DNA from: Ekhidna sp964289745
GTDB taxonomy: Bacteria; Bacteroidota; Bacteroidia; Cytophagales; Cyclobacteriaceae
Length of the DNA: 64,000 nt
Assembly (NCBI GenBank): GCA_964289745.1
Contig: CAXYMM010000001.1
Span: forward strand, 1,860,001-1,924,000
Reading direction: 5' to 3'
Shown here in pieces: positions 27,772 to 36,880 of this stretch. The position numbers and the translations under genes are program-made. A model generated the notes under the pieces. That model made no database searches and was not told where the DNA came from. It worked only from the letters and a program-made list of their open reading frames with translations. How positions within the stretch are numbered: position 1 is the stretch's first letter; every line of letters begins with the position of its first letter.

Positions 27772-28953
27772 TTAATCTATTAATGTAATCGCTCTTCCTG
27801 TTTTACCTGCTCTTCCTGTACGTCCAATGCGATGCACATAGTCGGTATAGTTTCTTGGAGCTTCATAGTTAATAACTAGCTCTACATCTTTTACGTCGAT
27901 GCCTCTTGCTACCACATCGGTAGCTACCAAAACACTTACCTGACCTTTTTTAAATTTTCTTAATGCAATTTCTCTCGCTCGCTGCGATTTGTCTCCATGG
28001 ATGGCATCCGATGCAATGCCAGACTTTTTCAAAAGCTCTGAGAGGTGCTCCGTTTTTCGTTTTGTTTCTGAAAATAGGATCGTTTTCGTTTTTTCTTCCA
28101 GCAGCCCCTCTACAAGTTTGATTTTATCCTGCCCCTTTACATGCACCACTTTTTGATTAATAGCACTGGTATCTTGTGTGGCTTGTTCTGCTTTCACATG
28201 GACGGGACGGTCTGTCATTTTAGCTACTAAATCTTTTTGAGTAGGATCCAAGGTTGCAGAGAAAAGTAGTGTCTGGTCTTTGCTTTTCATTTGCTTATTG
28301 ATATGCTCAATTTCTTTTGAAAAACCCATGTCCAGCATCCTATCAAACTCATCTAGAATTAGAACATTAAAATCTGCTACATTCAAAGCCTTTCTCTTTA
28401 TCATGTCTTGTACACGTCCCGGGGTACCTATAATGAAATGATTTTTTCTTTTAAGTGCCTTTAAATTATCTCCGATAGAAGAACCACCGATTAAACATGT
28501 ACTGAAGATGCCCAGTCCCCTTGCTAACGATAAAAATTCATAGTTGATCTGAGTGGCCAGTTCTCTTGTTGGTGCTAAGATCAGGCCATAATTATCTTGC
28601 TTATTTTCCAGCATGTGTTGGATCACAGGAATTAAAAAAGCAGATGTTTTACCTGTACCAGTACCCGCTATCCCTACTATATCTTTTCCTTCTAAGGCAG
28701 GTAATATTGATTTATCCTGAATCTCTGAAGGCCTTTTAAAACCCCTTTCCTTAATTTTAGCCATCAACTTTGGATTCAATTCAAAGTCCAGAAAGCTATT
28801 TTCACATTTGTATTCTTTTTGCGTGTTGTTCATTGCTCCCTGATTGGTGAATTTTGAAATGTCCACCTTTTGATTGCGTTGTTGTCTTCTTCTCGAAGGC
28901 TTTCCGCTTTTTTTTGAATCGTTTTTCCTTCGCCTGTTTCGTGTATTGAACAT
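27772..28953 (-). CDS. DEAD-box-family ATP-dependent RNA helicase (DEFD variant)
   Basis: 393 residues. A basic N-terminal tail (about 1-45), Q motif GFKRPSEIQDKS, motif I GIAGTGTGKTSAF, Ia APTRELATQ, motif II DEFD in place of DEAD (about 203), motif III SAT, and motifs IV-VI ending DYVHRIGRTGRAGKTGRAI. The protein stops five residues after motif VI, so it lacks the usual basic C-terminal tail of RhlE-like enzymes. Likely involved in RNA remodelling or cold adaptation. Forms a unit with the downstream 68-residue protein and has a long leader. Confidence 0.92.
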   Translation of the reverse strand: MFNTRNRRRKNDSKKSGKPSRRRQQRNQKVDISKFTNQGAMNNTQKEYKCENSFLDFELNPKLMAKIKERGFKRPSEIQDKSILPALEGKDIVGIAGTGTGKTSAFLIPVIQHMLENKQDNYGLILAPTRELATQINYEFLSLARGLGIFSTCLIGGSSIGDNLKALKRKNHFIIGTPGRVQDMIKRKALNVADFNVLILDEFDRMLDMGFSKEIEHINKQMKSKDQTLLFSATLDPTQKDLVAKMTDRPVHVKAEQATQDTSAINQKVVHVKGQDKIKLVEGLLEEKTKTILFSETKRKTEHLSELLKKSGIASDAIHGDKSQRAREIALRKFKKGQVSVLVATDVVARGIDVKDVELVINYEAPRNYTDYVHRIGRTGRAGKTGRAITLID

Positions 28954-29199
28954 ATTTTTTTAATCTATAAGTAACAAAGACACCAATATCAAAGTAGATT
29001 GGATTTCCGATGCACAGTCAGAGTGTAATCAACCAAATGATAGAAGGGACTTCCCTTTAATTCATAAGCCGAAAACTGTTAGAAATCTCTTAATTCGGAT
29101 CGCTAAGCGAGAATGCTTGTGAATTGAATTGCAAATGTAGAACTTATTTTCTAAAATAAAACTTTTTTGATAAAATGTAATGCTCCCCAAAAGTAGGAC

Positions 29200-29378
29200 A
29201 GATTAAAAAAGGAATAATTTTAACTGTTCGAGAACGAAAAAGTCAAGATTTAGTTCAAGTCAGATTGTTTAGATTCTCAAAGAATATGAAAGTGGCAAAT
29301 ACCCGCCACTTTCTTGCCCAGATCCTGCTTCTTTAATATGCCAATAATCTAGCTTTCTGTGAATTGGGTCTTTTTCAT
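29200..29378 (-). pseudogene. IS3-family OrfA fragment
   Basis: On the minus strand, an ATG at 29378 opens MKKTQFTES-stop-IIGILKKQDLGKKVA, the start of an IS3-type OrfA helix-turn-helix (typical pattern MKKSRFTEQQIIxILKE). It loses frame after about 30 codons and abuts an IS-end-like sequence at 29200-29182. A 9-bp perfect inverted repeat (29288-29296 with 29305-29313) lies inside. Confidence 0.6.
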
Positions 29379-29409
29379 CCTCTCCAATTTTAACGAGTAA
29401 ACGCTATTT

Positions 29410-29949
29410 TTAATTGCTACTATTTGTTGGGAAGTTCTCACTTGGACGAATATTGTAGATGACATTTTTCTTTTCTTGAACTTTTAACGGATATGTTCCG
29501 CTAGGACAAACCAATTCCCAAATCTTTTTGACCCAAACGTTTTTAATACTGATCTGTCCATCGGACATTTGATAGGAAAGCATAAGGTAGTCCGAATCTA
29601 AGCGATAAGCGTGTGTCAAAAGTGAGTTGCAGTAAGAATCAAAATTAGCTAAGTCAAATACCGGTCCACGGTCAAAATCAAACGATTTAACTTCCAAAAG
29701 TCCTTTTGTGTGGTCGTCCTTATCGAGCAAAAAGTCAGGAAAAGTTTGAGAATTAGTATTTTTTTTAAAGTCAATGGAGTTCTCTTGAAACCAAGCCTTT
29801 AACCATTCTTGAAGTAAATTCCCTACTGAGTCTTTCGTTTTCACTAAAATGCTCAGGTCTTTTACCGTAAACTTGATACTACCTGTCTCTCCAATTATTC
29901 TGTATTCATTGATAAGTTTCTGGTAAAGTTCTGTCGCTTTTACTTTCAT
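29410..29949 (-). CDS. NgoBV-like type II restriction endonuclease, no methylase seen
   Basis: 179 residues. PD-(D/E)xK core: PDFLLD about 20 residues before LLEVKSFD, preceded by VGNLLQEWLKAWFQ and followed by FDLANFDSYCNSLL and VWVKKIWEL, ending NVIYNIRPSENF. From memory this order matches the NgoBV/NlaIV-type restriction enzyme family (GGNNCC cutters); a search would be decisive. There is no methyltransferase on either side within the window, and IS debris lies immediately downstream. Possibly a solitary survivor of a disrupted restriction-modification system, or protected by an unlinked methylase. Confidence 0.65.
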   Translation of the reverse strand: MKVKATELYQKLINEYRIIGETGSIKFTVKDLSILVKTKDSVGNLLQEWLKAWFQENSIDFKKNTNSQTFPDFLLDKDDHTKGLLEVKSFDFDRGPVFDLANFDSYCNSLLTHAYRLDSDYLMLSYQMSDGQISIKNVWVKKIWELVCPSGTYPLKVQEKKNVIYNIRPSENFPTNSSN

Positions 29950-30104
29950 TTATTTAGTAAATCCTCTTGTTTTTAGAGGTAGTTTTATTTTCTCGGGTTT
30001 CATATTCTGACCTTTCATACAATAAAAAGTGAAAGGCAGGAAATAGCCAAAAGCTACCAGTTCAGATTAAAATTCGCTAATTATGTTTCGAAAATTACTA
30101 GTTT

Positions 30105-30731
30105 ATGCAACGTCATATCGACTTTCAACTAAAAGCACCCTTCAGCACACTGAATAACCTAACTCCCGAAACGGAAAGAGTTTGGGTGGCATTTCATGGC
30201 TATGGACAGTTAGCAGAGTATTTCATCAAAAAATTTGAGGTTTTGGACGCATCTAAGAATTTCATCATAGCACCGCAGGGCCTTTCAAAGTTTTACCTTA
30301 AGGGAGTGTTCGGAAGAGTTGGTGCTTCCTGGATGACAAAAGAAGATCGTCTAACTGAGATAGATAATCAGTTTCATTATATAGACAAAGTACTATCTCT
30401 GTACCGCTTGGAAGGCAAGCAACTTATTTATTTTGGATTTTCGCAAGGTAGTGCTATTATGGGTCGATACGCAGCGTATGCTAAGTACCCGTTTCAAAAA
30501 ATGATCATTTGGGCAGGCAATTTTCCATCAGATACAAAAAAAAATGATTGGGATTTTCTTAGTGGAAGTGAAGAAATAAGCTACTATGTAAGCAAAGAAG
30601 ACATTTATTTTAGAGAGGACATGGTAGAGCAACAAAATAATGTGGTGGAAGATGCGCTGGGAAAGATGCCTTCTTTAAAGTGGTACGATGGTGGGCATAA
30701 GGTTATATCCAACCTGCTACTTGAAATTTAA
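30105..30731 (+). CDS. Alpha/beta hydrolase (phospholipase/carboxylesterase-like)
   Basis: 208 residues, no signal peptide. Oxyanion-hole region AFHGYGQLAEYF, nucleophile elbow FGFSQGSAIMGRYA (Ser about 116), an acidic region after VSKEDIYF, and catalytic His in DGGHKVIS near the end. Compact, as in the small carboxylesterase group. Cytoplasmic esterase; substrate unknown. Stands alone between the restriction gene and nhaC. Confidence 0.85.
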   Translation: MQRHIDFQLKAPFSTLNNLTPETERVWVAFHGYGQLAEYFIKKFEVLDASKNFIIAPQGLSKFYLKGVFGRVGASWMTKEDRLTEIDNQFHYIDKVLSLYRLEGKQLIYFGFSQGSAIMGRYAAYAKYPFQKMIIWAGNFPSDTKKNDWDFLSGSEEISYYVSKEDIYFREDMVEQQNNVVEDALGKMPSLKWYDGGHKVISNLLLEI

Positions 30732-30826
30732 ATTGTATTTGCTAACCTTGGAGATATAATATTTTCTTCTTCTCAGGGCGGTATTCATGTGAATTGTAAT
30801 AGATGGATCGTCAACCAAAAACATGA

Positions 30827-30946
30827 CTTTTAGTAAGGGGGGAATATGCTTTTTATAATATCAAAGTAGTCATCAAACAAACCGAATTTATTAAGGAAGC
30901 TCCTATTATTATCATCAAAAAAGGAGAAAGGACAGTTTTGAAGTAA
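30827..30946 (+). pseudogene. Possible C-terminal gene fragment
   Basis: 39 codons following a stop, without a start codon, read as coding-like FYNIKVVIKQTEFIKEAPII followed by IIKKGERTVLK-stop. Looks like the tail of a lost gene. The family is not recognised and the short length makes this weak. Confidence 0.2.
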
Positions 30947-30973
30947 CTTCGTATAAATTTAAAAATACATCAG

Positions 30974-32380
30974 CTACAAAATAAAACCAGCGATTAGGTA
31001 TAAAATAATGGCTATTCCTCCGGTAAATAAGGCATAGGGTAGTTGTGTTCGTACATGGTCAATGTGATCGCACCCAGCAGCTAAAGACGAAATAAGGGTG
31101 GTATCAGAAATTGGTGAGCAATGATCTCCAAATACTCCACCTCCTAAAACAGCAGAAAGCATAAGATAGACGTTGGCATTTATAGTAAAGCAAAGTGGCA
31201 TGGCAATGGAAATCATAATAGCATATGTACCCCAAGATGTGCCTGTCGAGAAAGCGATAAAGGCACTGATAACAAAAATCAAAGCAGGGGCAATTTCAGG
31301 TAAAAGCCATGAAGAGGTGACACGAGAAACATAGTTGCCAGTTCCAAGCTCGTTGCAAAGGTTACCAGTTGCAAATGCCAAAACCATTAGAATAGCCATA
31401 ATAAGCATGTCGTTCATGCCTTTAAAGGATTCCTCAAATAAAGACTTGATGGTTAGTTTCCCCTGAAAAAAATACATGACAATGGCTACGAAAAGAGCTA
31501 AGAAACACGCGTTTAAAACCGACTCGGATCCAGAACCATTTCCAATACTTTGCCATAACAGATTCTGAATACTCCCCCCAAAAGTGGTACTCCAGCCACT
31601 ACTAATCAGAAAAAAGGGCATGCTTACTACCATAATGGCAATTGGCAAAATCATATTTATCGCGGCACTTGATTTTTCGCTTTTTATTTCTTTTATCTGG
31701 ATTTCTCTACTTGTTATCTTCTTCATAGGGCCAAAGTCTTTACCGGATTTGGCAATATAAAAAACTAAGATTAAGGTTAGTAAGGCATAAAAATTAAAAG
31801 GTATTGAATAAATTAATGTGGTAAACGGATCCAATTGATCATAAGCTATTAAGAGGCTCATTATGTAAGCTCCCCATGCATTTAAGGGGAACAAAATGCA
31901 GGCTGGTGCGGAGCTGGAGTCTGTTAGGTAGGCCAGCTTTTCTCGTGGAATTTTATTAGAGTCAAATAATGGACGAAAGATGGTGCCAACAGTTATAATG
32001 GAAATATTGGATTCTACGAAGATAAGAAAACCCACTAGAGTAGCGGTAGATTGAATTTTATTGCTTGCGTTTTTGTCTTCGCTAACCTTTTTTTGCACCC
32101 AAGTAACAAACCCTTTGATGCCTCCTGAAAATTTAATGAGTTGAATAAGAGATCCAATTAGCAAAGTCAAAATTACAGTTCGTGTGCTGCCTTTACTTTG
32201 GAATACCTCAACGAAAGACTCAATGGTAGCCGAGAATCCTCCATAAATATTTCCTTTTTGAAGAATCAGGCAACCTACAAATAGTCCAAATGTAAGCGAA
32301 AAAATCACTTGTTTTGTTCGTATGGCAAGTCCTATGGCTAAAATGGGGGGGATCAAAGACCAGAATCCAAAGTCCGTCAT
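30974..32380 (-). CDS. Na+/H+ antiporter, NhaC family
   Basis: 468 residues, about 11-12 hydrophobic helices. N-terminal GFWSLIPPILAIGLAIRTK, then SNISIITVGTIFRPLFD, DSSSAPACILFPLNAWGAYI and the C-terminal FGDHCSPISDTTLISSLAAG block, characteristic of NhaC-type antiporters. Exchanges cytoplasmic Na+ for H+; with the SNF transporter nearby it fits a sodium-rich habitat. A 27-codon upstream ORF (32480-32397) ends 16 bases before the start and might be a leader. Confidence 0.92.
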   Translation of the reverse strand: MTDFGFWSLIPPILAIGLAIRTKQVIFSLTFGLFVGCLILQKGNIYGGFSATIESFVEVFQSKGSTRTVILTLLIGSLIQLIKFSGGIKGFVTWVQKKVSEDKNASNKIQSTATLVGFLIFVESNISIITVGTIFRPLFDSNKIPREKLAYLTDSSSAPACILFPLNAWGAYIMSLLIAYDQLDPFTTLIYSIPFNFYALLTLILVFYIAKSGKDFGPMKKITSREIQIKEIKSEKSSAAINMILPIAIMVVSMPFFLISSGWSTTFGGSIQNLLWQSIGNGSGSESVLNACFLALFVAIVMYFFQGKLTIKSLFEESFKGMNDMLIMAILMVLAFATGNLCNELGTGNYVSRVTSSWLLPEIAPALIFVISAFIAFSTGTSWGTYAIMISIAMPLCFTINANVYLMLSAVLGGGVFGDHCSPISDTTLISSLAAGCDHIDHVRTQLPYALFTGGIAIILYLIAGFIL

Positions 32381-32739
32381 TGTTTTTTCGTTTTAGCTAG
32401 CGAAAGGTTAGGCTTATCTTTAAGCACCATATAGGAATAAGAAGTAAAAATGTTTTAACAGCATTAGGACTTACTTTCATAAAATATTTTCTTTTTTTTG
32501 TTTAAACATTTGAAAGATCGTAAGTTTCTTGCCTCTTATACAATCTTATTTCTAGAATCGTGGATTTCCTGAAGCAACACAGCTTTATGTTCGGTTCTAC
32601 CTCTTTCATTAAACGAAAGAATTTAAAGTATTCTGATTTACATTCATTTCTACATGTAGCAAAGATATCAATTCATATCGCAGAACTAAATCTGGTGATT
32701 TACTCGATAGAACACATGCTTTTATTTTTATTTCTTTCG
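32381..32739. other. Gap upstream of nhaC
   Basis: The only coding-like item is a 27-codon minus-strand ORF at 32480-32397 (MKVSPNAVKTFLLLIPIW...), which could be a leader peptide or a small membrane peptide. An 86-codon plus-strand ORF at 32560-32820 has low-complexity composition and opposes the peptide listed next. No RNA gene or clear terminator seen. Confidence 0.4.
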
Positions 32740-32940
32740 CTATTTCATTTTGAAGCGTTCGAAAACGAAACTCACACTGGCATCTACCTCACTTTTATTC
32801 ACCTTAGGGTTCACTATTGAATAGGTTTCAAGGCTTACAAACTTAGCTTTGACGTTAATAATTAACGAGACTGCATTATTGCTCCATAAAAGCAATATGA
32901 AGCAAGTACCAAGTATAATCAGTTTTTTTGTTTCTTTTAT
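32740..32940 (-). CDS. Possible short secreted peptide with ATA start
   Basis: 66 codons. The sequence opens with a textbook signal peptide, KETKKLIILGTCFILLL then WSNNAVS, followed by a 40-residue polar domain ending VSFVFERFKMK. A stop codon lies two codons before, and no ATG exists in the signal region; ATA at 32940 is the natural start position. Either the start has mutated or translation starts at a non-standard codon. No family recognised. Confidence 0.3.
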   Translation of the reverse strand: MKETKKLIILGTCFILLLWSNNAVSLIINVKAKFVSLETYSIVNPKVNKSEVDASVSFVFERFKMK

Positions 32941-33037
32941 TAGTTAATCTACGAATTGATTTAATAAAATGACTTTCGGTAACTAAATTATTCGTTAGTT
33001 TGAACCTAGAAGCACGAAGTTTGTAAGAAGCTTGACT

Positions 33038-33853
33038 ATGACATTTAGGTTTTCTCTGATTTTTGCAATTCTAACTATAGCGAAAGCTACCCTTGCGCAA
33101 GAGACACTGCTCATGCAAGAAATTAATCTTGCAGGTGTATATCAGGGTAAAACGCTCTTTATTCAAAACTACTTCCTAAAGGAGAGGATGGCTTTTTGCA
33201 TTGAAGAGGTGAGAATAAACGGTCGGCGTGTAGATATGAACTACGATATCAGTGCGCTTAAGCTAGATTTTGAGGGCATTGATTTATATGCACCCGTAAA
33301 GATTCGTATTATTCATTCTGACACAACGTGTATTTCCACTATCATTAATCCAGAAGCAGTATTGTTTCACACAATATTCAGATTCTCTTCCATTGAACTC
33401 AGCGATAGTGTACTGATTTGGACAACGAAAGGTGAAAGAAGGAAAGGGGAATTTGAAGTGGAAAAGCTTGCATCAAGTGGGCAATGGGAAGATCAGGAAG
33501 TGATAGCTGCTTTTGGAGAGTACGAGGGAGCAACGTATCATCACTTTCCAAATCTGAAGGAAGGAGCTAATAAATATCGTATCAGGTATAATTTCCCTTC
33601 TGGCAGTAGAATGAATCATTTGTACTCAGAAGAACTTGAGATAGAGTACTATCCTGAAAGGGTGCAATTTAATCCAAAATATGCAAAAAGACGACTTTAC
33701 CTTTCGCGCACTTCAAAATATGAAATCTACGATCAGGGAAATACGCTCGTTCTTGAAGGGCGAGGAAAAGAGGTGGATATTACACCCTTAAGAAGAGGGC
33801 GCTATGTCATTTACTTCAATGGAAAGTTTCCGGGAGGGTTCAACAAAGAATAG
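33038..33853 (+). CDS. Secreted protein of unknown function with T9SS-like C-terminal fold
   Basis: 271 residues from ATG 33038 (a TTG two codons earlier is less likely). Signal peptide MTFRFSLIFAILTIAKATLAQ. The mature part is beta-rich: IWTTKGERRKGEFEVEKLAS resembles a fibronectin-like strand pattern. The last 60 residues (SRTSKYEIYDQGNTLVLEGR, then DITPLRRGRYVIYFNG) resemble a type A sorting domain but lack the final basic lock, so it may be a related fold. Convergent with the SNF transporter, 3 bases apart. Confidence 0.75.
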   Translation: MTFRFSLIFAILTIAKATLAQETLLMQEINLAGVYQGKTLFIQNYFLKERMAFCIEEVRINGRRVDMNYDISALKLDFEGIDLYAPVKIRIIHSDTTCISTIINPEAVLFHTIFRFSSIELSDSVLIWTTKGERRKGEFEVEKLASSGQWEDQEVIAAFGEYEGATYHHFPNLKEGANKYRIRYNFPSGSRMNHLYSEELEIEYYPERVQFNPKYAKRRLYLSRTSKYEIYDQGNTLVLEGRGKEVDITPLRRGRYVIYFNGKFPGGFNKE

Positions 33854-33856
33854 TCC

Positions 33857-35251
33857 TTATATTACTTGTATGCCAAAAAATTTGAATAGAACGGTCAGTA
33901 TAAATACAATTCCCAATACGACTGGTGCAAAGTAGCTGATTGCAAAGTTTAGATATTTCTGAATAAATGAGTTTTCGTAGCTAGGAGATCCTTTTGCTAG
34001 CTCTTTGTCAAGGTTGTGTTTTTTCCATATATGGGAGGTAAAAATGGCAATTAAGCATCCGCCCAATGGCAGAAAAGTGTCGTTGGCGATTGCCGCAACG
34101 AAAGAAAGAAAATCAGTATCTTGACCACCTTCTTTGAAGGTAATGAACTGCGTACTAAAAAAATCAGAATACCCATTTCCAACTAAGGAAGGAATGCCTA
34201 CCAGAAAGATAACAGTGGAAACAAGCCAAGAACTTTTCGATCTGCTTAGTTTTAATTCATCTACTGCGAAAGATACAGGTACCTCCAAAAGCGATACGGT
34301 GGATGTTAATGCAGCAAAACACAATAATATAAAAAATAAAGTGCCAGCGGCTACACCTAACCCACCTCCAATGGTTCCAAAAATCTGTGGCATCGTGACA
34401 AAAATTAAGGCTGGTCCTCTTCCTACACCCACCATAGTGCCTTCACTCATAAAGCCAATAAGAGGAAATATCATTAATCCAGCAAGAAAAGCAATACCCA
34501 CATCGGTAAGCGTAATGTAGGCTGCGGAGCTTACAATGTTATCATCTTTATTCACATAGCTTCCATAGGTAATCAATGCGCCCATACCCAAGGAAAGGGA
34601 GAAGAAAGCTTGACCCATGGCATTATAGATAACAGATGCTGTAATCTTGTTGAAATCTGGAATAAGGTAAAATGCTAGACCATTCAGAGCATTTGGTAGT
34701 GTCATCACGTAAACGATGATGATCAAAATCATTACAACCAATGTAGGCATTAGGAGTTTTGCCGCTTTTTCTATTCCTCCTGCTATCCCTTTCGATACCA
34801 CAAGTGCGGTGGCGGTCATAAAGAGTAAACCATAAGCTCCCACTTTAAAAACATCCTTAATATATGATCCAAACTGTTCGGCTATACTAAAATTTCCGGC
34901 GATCATTTCAAAAATATAACCGAATGCCCAGCCAGCGATTACGTTATAAAAAGATAGAATTAATACTCCACTGAAAATCCCCAGCTTTCCAACAAAACCC
35001 CACTTTCTGAATCCAAGAGCTTTAAAAGCTCCAATAGGGTTTTTTTGTGTTTTCCGACCTATAGCAATTTCGGTAACCATTACCGGGTAGCAAAGAATAA
35101 AGCAAAAAATCAAATAAATAAATACAAAAGCGGCTCCACCACCTTGACCTACCTCATAAGGGAAGCCCCAGATATTACCTAAACCTACGGCTGATCCTGC
35201 AGCTGCTAAAATGAATCCTAATTTATTTGAAAAGTTACCCCTTGAAGCCAT
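33857..35251 (-). CDS. Sodium-dependent transporter, SNF/NSS family
   Basis: 464 residues with about 11-12 helices. The hallmark helix 1 reads LAAAGSAVGLGNIWGFPYEVGQGGG in two parts, with the unwound GLGNIWGFP region that binds substrate and Na+. YNAMGQAFFSLSLGMGALITY is the helix 6 counterpart. LeuT-like; probably imports amino acids or related solutes with Na+. Starts MASRGNFSNKLGF. Confidence 0.93.
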   Translation of the reverse strand: MASRGNFSNKLGFILAAAGSAVGLGNIWGFPYEVGQGGGAAFVFIYLIFCFILCYPVMVTEIAIGRKTQKNPIGAFKALGFRKWGFVGKLGIFSGVLILSFYNVIAGWAFGYIFEMIAGNFSIAEQFGSYIKDVFKVGAYGLLFMTATALVVSKGIAGGIEKAAKLLMPTLVVMILIIIVYVMTLPNALNGLAFYLIPDFNKITASVIYNAMGQAFFSLSLGMGALITYGSYVNKDDNIVSSAAYITLTDVGIAFLAGLMIFPLIGFMSEGTMVGVGRGPALIFVTMPQIFGTIGGGLGVAAGTLFFILLCFAALTSTVSLLEVPVSFAVDELKLSRSKSSWLVSTVIFLVGIPSLVGNGYSDFFSTQFITFKEGGQDTDFLSFVAAIANDTFLPLGGCLIAIFTSHIWKKHNLDKELAKGSPSYENSFIQKYLNFAISYFAPVVLGIVFILTVLFKFFGIQVI

Positions 35252-35322
35252 TTATTTTGTATTTGTGTAGAAGATTGATTTTCAAATATAGCAAAGGGAG
35301 ATATTCAGAAAACGAGATTTTT

Positions 35323-36750
35323 TTAGTATATATCTTCGCTATCAGCTTGGATTTGGCACGTATAGTTAAAGAGTCGATTTTCTTTAATAGCATCAACTAC
35401 ACGCTTGGGTACCATTGCTTCCCACTCATCTTTCCCATCTTCAATCATAGCCAAAACATTATCGGAAATAATGCTTAAGTTTTCTTCTTTTGCGTCTGGA
35501 ATACTTAGAATTTTTTTGTTTTCGGTAAAATAGTGGAATAAGCTCAGGAGATGGGGTTCAGGTGTGAAGTCGTTACCTGTTTTTATTTCATTATTTTCGT
35601 CAAGAACAGGATAGACCAATAACTTCACGTTGCTACCAAATAACCTTGCAAATGATTCTAGAATTCCTCCATCCAAATTTTGATAATACTTTTCCTCGAA
35701 TATTCTTACCAGATTATTCATCCCTATTATTAGTCCGAGTGTTTTATCTTTAATAAATTGAGAGAGATATCTGGCAAGCTTATAATGCTCTTGATAGTTG
35801 GAGATCATTACATTTTGACCTAAGGAACAAAGGAGATCCACACGGTCTAGATAGTCGTGTTCATCTAGCTCACCCTCTAATGTTAAATCTCTTAATGCTA
35901 TTTCTACGACGGATACAATATCGTTTGCATCGTCAACTACTTTCTTAAATAGCCGCATTCCAGTAATCATCATATCCACGTTTACATGCGTTACGGGTCT
36001 AAATCTACCTCTCAAGACGATCGCATTTTTACGGTAAATAATGTCTGAGGGTAAAATAACATCCTTATCTGGTCCAAACATAGCGACTTCCGTTAGACCC
36101 GCTTTTACTAACTTGAGTGTCATCAGACGATTATCAATGCTGTGGAAGTCAGGTCCTGAAATACTGAACGTATCAATTTCAAACCGATCATTGCGTACGT
36201 TATCTGATAAAGAATCGATGATTTCTTCTGCAGTAGGGCAGTGGTAGCAGGAGTGTATGAGGTTCACACCGATAATTCCCAAAACTTGTTGCTGCCATTC
36301 TGTGTCTTGGTCTTTTAGCTTAACGTGAATTATACATTCATTGGGATCACTTAGTGAATGTCGCTGAAACCGGATGCCCATCCATCCATGTCCAATATTG
36401 CTTCTTTTATAATTGATTACTTCTACCGTATTTGCATATGCGAAAAAAGTACTTCGCTTGGCTCGGTTTGTGAGTCTTTGATCCAGGAGGCTGTATTCCC
36501 GATCTAGCATCTTTAACAATTTTTCTTTAGAGACGTAGCGTTCACATTTTCCATAGATAGCATCGCTAAAAGTCATGTCGTAAGCAGACATGGTTTTTGC
36601 AATCGTGCCTGATGTAGCACCAACTTTAAAGAAATAAGCTGCTACTTCTTGCCCGCCACCAATTTCTGCAACGGTCCCGTATATACGTTTGTCAAGATTT
36701 AATTGGAGTGATTTTTCCTTCGTTGTGAGTTTTTTGTTGAAGTCTTCCAT
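35323..36750 (-). CDS. Conserved protein of unknown function
   Basis: 475 residues, soluble, no signal peptide. Conserved-looking blocks are YGTVAEIGGGQEVAAYFFKV near the N-terminus, GTIAKTMSAYDMTFSDAIYG, GHGWMGIRFQ and RFRPVTHVNVDMM. I recall close relatives across Bacteroidota and cyanobacteria. Some carry nucleotide adenylyltransferase names, but I see no HxGH or related signature here, so no activity is claimed. It stands alone, downstream of the acyl-CoA dehydrogenase on the same strand. Confidence 0.85.
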   Translation of the reverse strand: MEDFNKKLTTKEKSLQLNLDKRIYGTVAEIGGGQEVAAYFFKVGATSGTIAKTMSAYDMTFSDAIYGKCERYVSKEKLLKMLDREYSLLDQRLTNRAKRSTFFAYANTVEVINYKRSNIGHGWMGIRFQRHSLSDPNECIIHVKLKDQDTEWQQQVLGIIGVNLIHSCYHCPTAEEIIDSLSDNVRNDRFEIDTFSISGPDFHSIDNRLMTLKLVKAGLTEVAMFGPDKDVILPSDIIYRKNAIVLRGRFRPVTHVNVDMMITGMRLFKKVVDDANDIVSVVEIALRDLTLEGELDEHDYLDRVDLLCSLGQNVMISNYQEHYKLARYLSQFIKDKTLGLIIGMNNLVRIFEEKYYQNLDGGILESFARLFGSNVKLLVYPVLDENNEIKTGNDFTPEPHLLSLFHYFTENKKILSIPDAKEENLSIISDNVLAMIEDGKDEWEAMVPKRVVDAIKENRLFNYTCQIQADSEDIY

Positions 36751-36830
36751 GGAGTAGCCCGCTAGAAATTTTCGGTTTTTTGCAAAACTATTTTAAAAAG
36801 AAGTTAAATATCCTGAAATAAAATAAAAAA

Positions 36831-36847
36831 ACCGGTTCTTGACCGGT
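36831..36847 (-). terminator. Intrinsic terminator after the acyl-CoA dehydrogenase
   Basis: ACCGGT at 36842-36847 and 36831-36836 form a 6-bp stem with a 5-base loop. On the minus strand a TTTTTTTATTTTA tail follows. Confidence 0.75.
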
Positions 36848-36880
36848 CTTTGATAACTCTACATGGATACTCGTAAAGTT

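Larger units (their letters stand above)
27513..29200. mobile_element. Segment bounded by IS3-like inverted ends, carrying a helicase
   Basis: The left boundary reads TGGTTCTACTATTGGGGAG (27512-27530) and the right boundary, reverse-complemented, reads TGTCCTACTTTTGGGGAGC (29200-29182): an imperfect inverted repeat of roughly 17 matches in 20. Between them are only the DEAD-box helicase and a small basic protein. No transposase is inside, and no clear target duplication is seen. Could be a cargo-bearing IS derivative or unrelated IS debris on both sides. Confidence 0.35.

Noticed and set aside
29288..29313. 9-bp perfect inverted repeat GAAAGTGGC/GCCACTTTC as a terminator
   Set aside because: No T-run on either side; it lies inside the IS3 OrfA remnant.
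32560..32820. 86-codon plus-strand ORF
   Set aside because: His/Phe/Leu-rich low-complexity composition and no signal; opposite strand carries a cleaner signal-peptide ORF.
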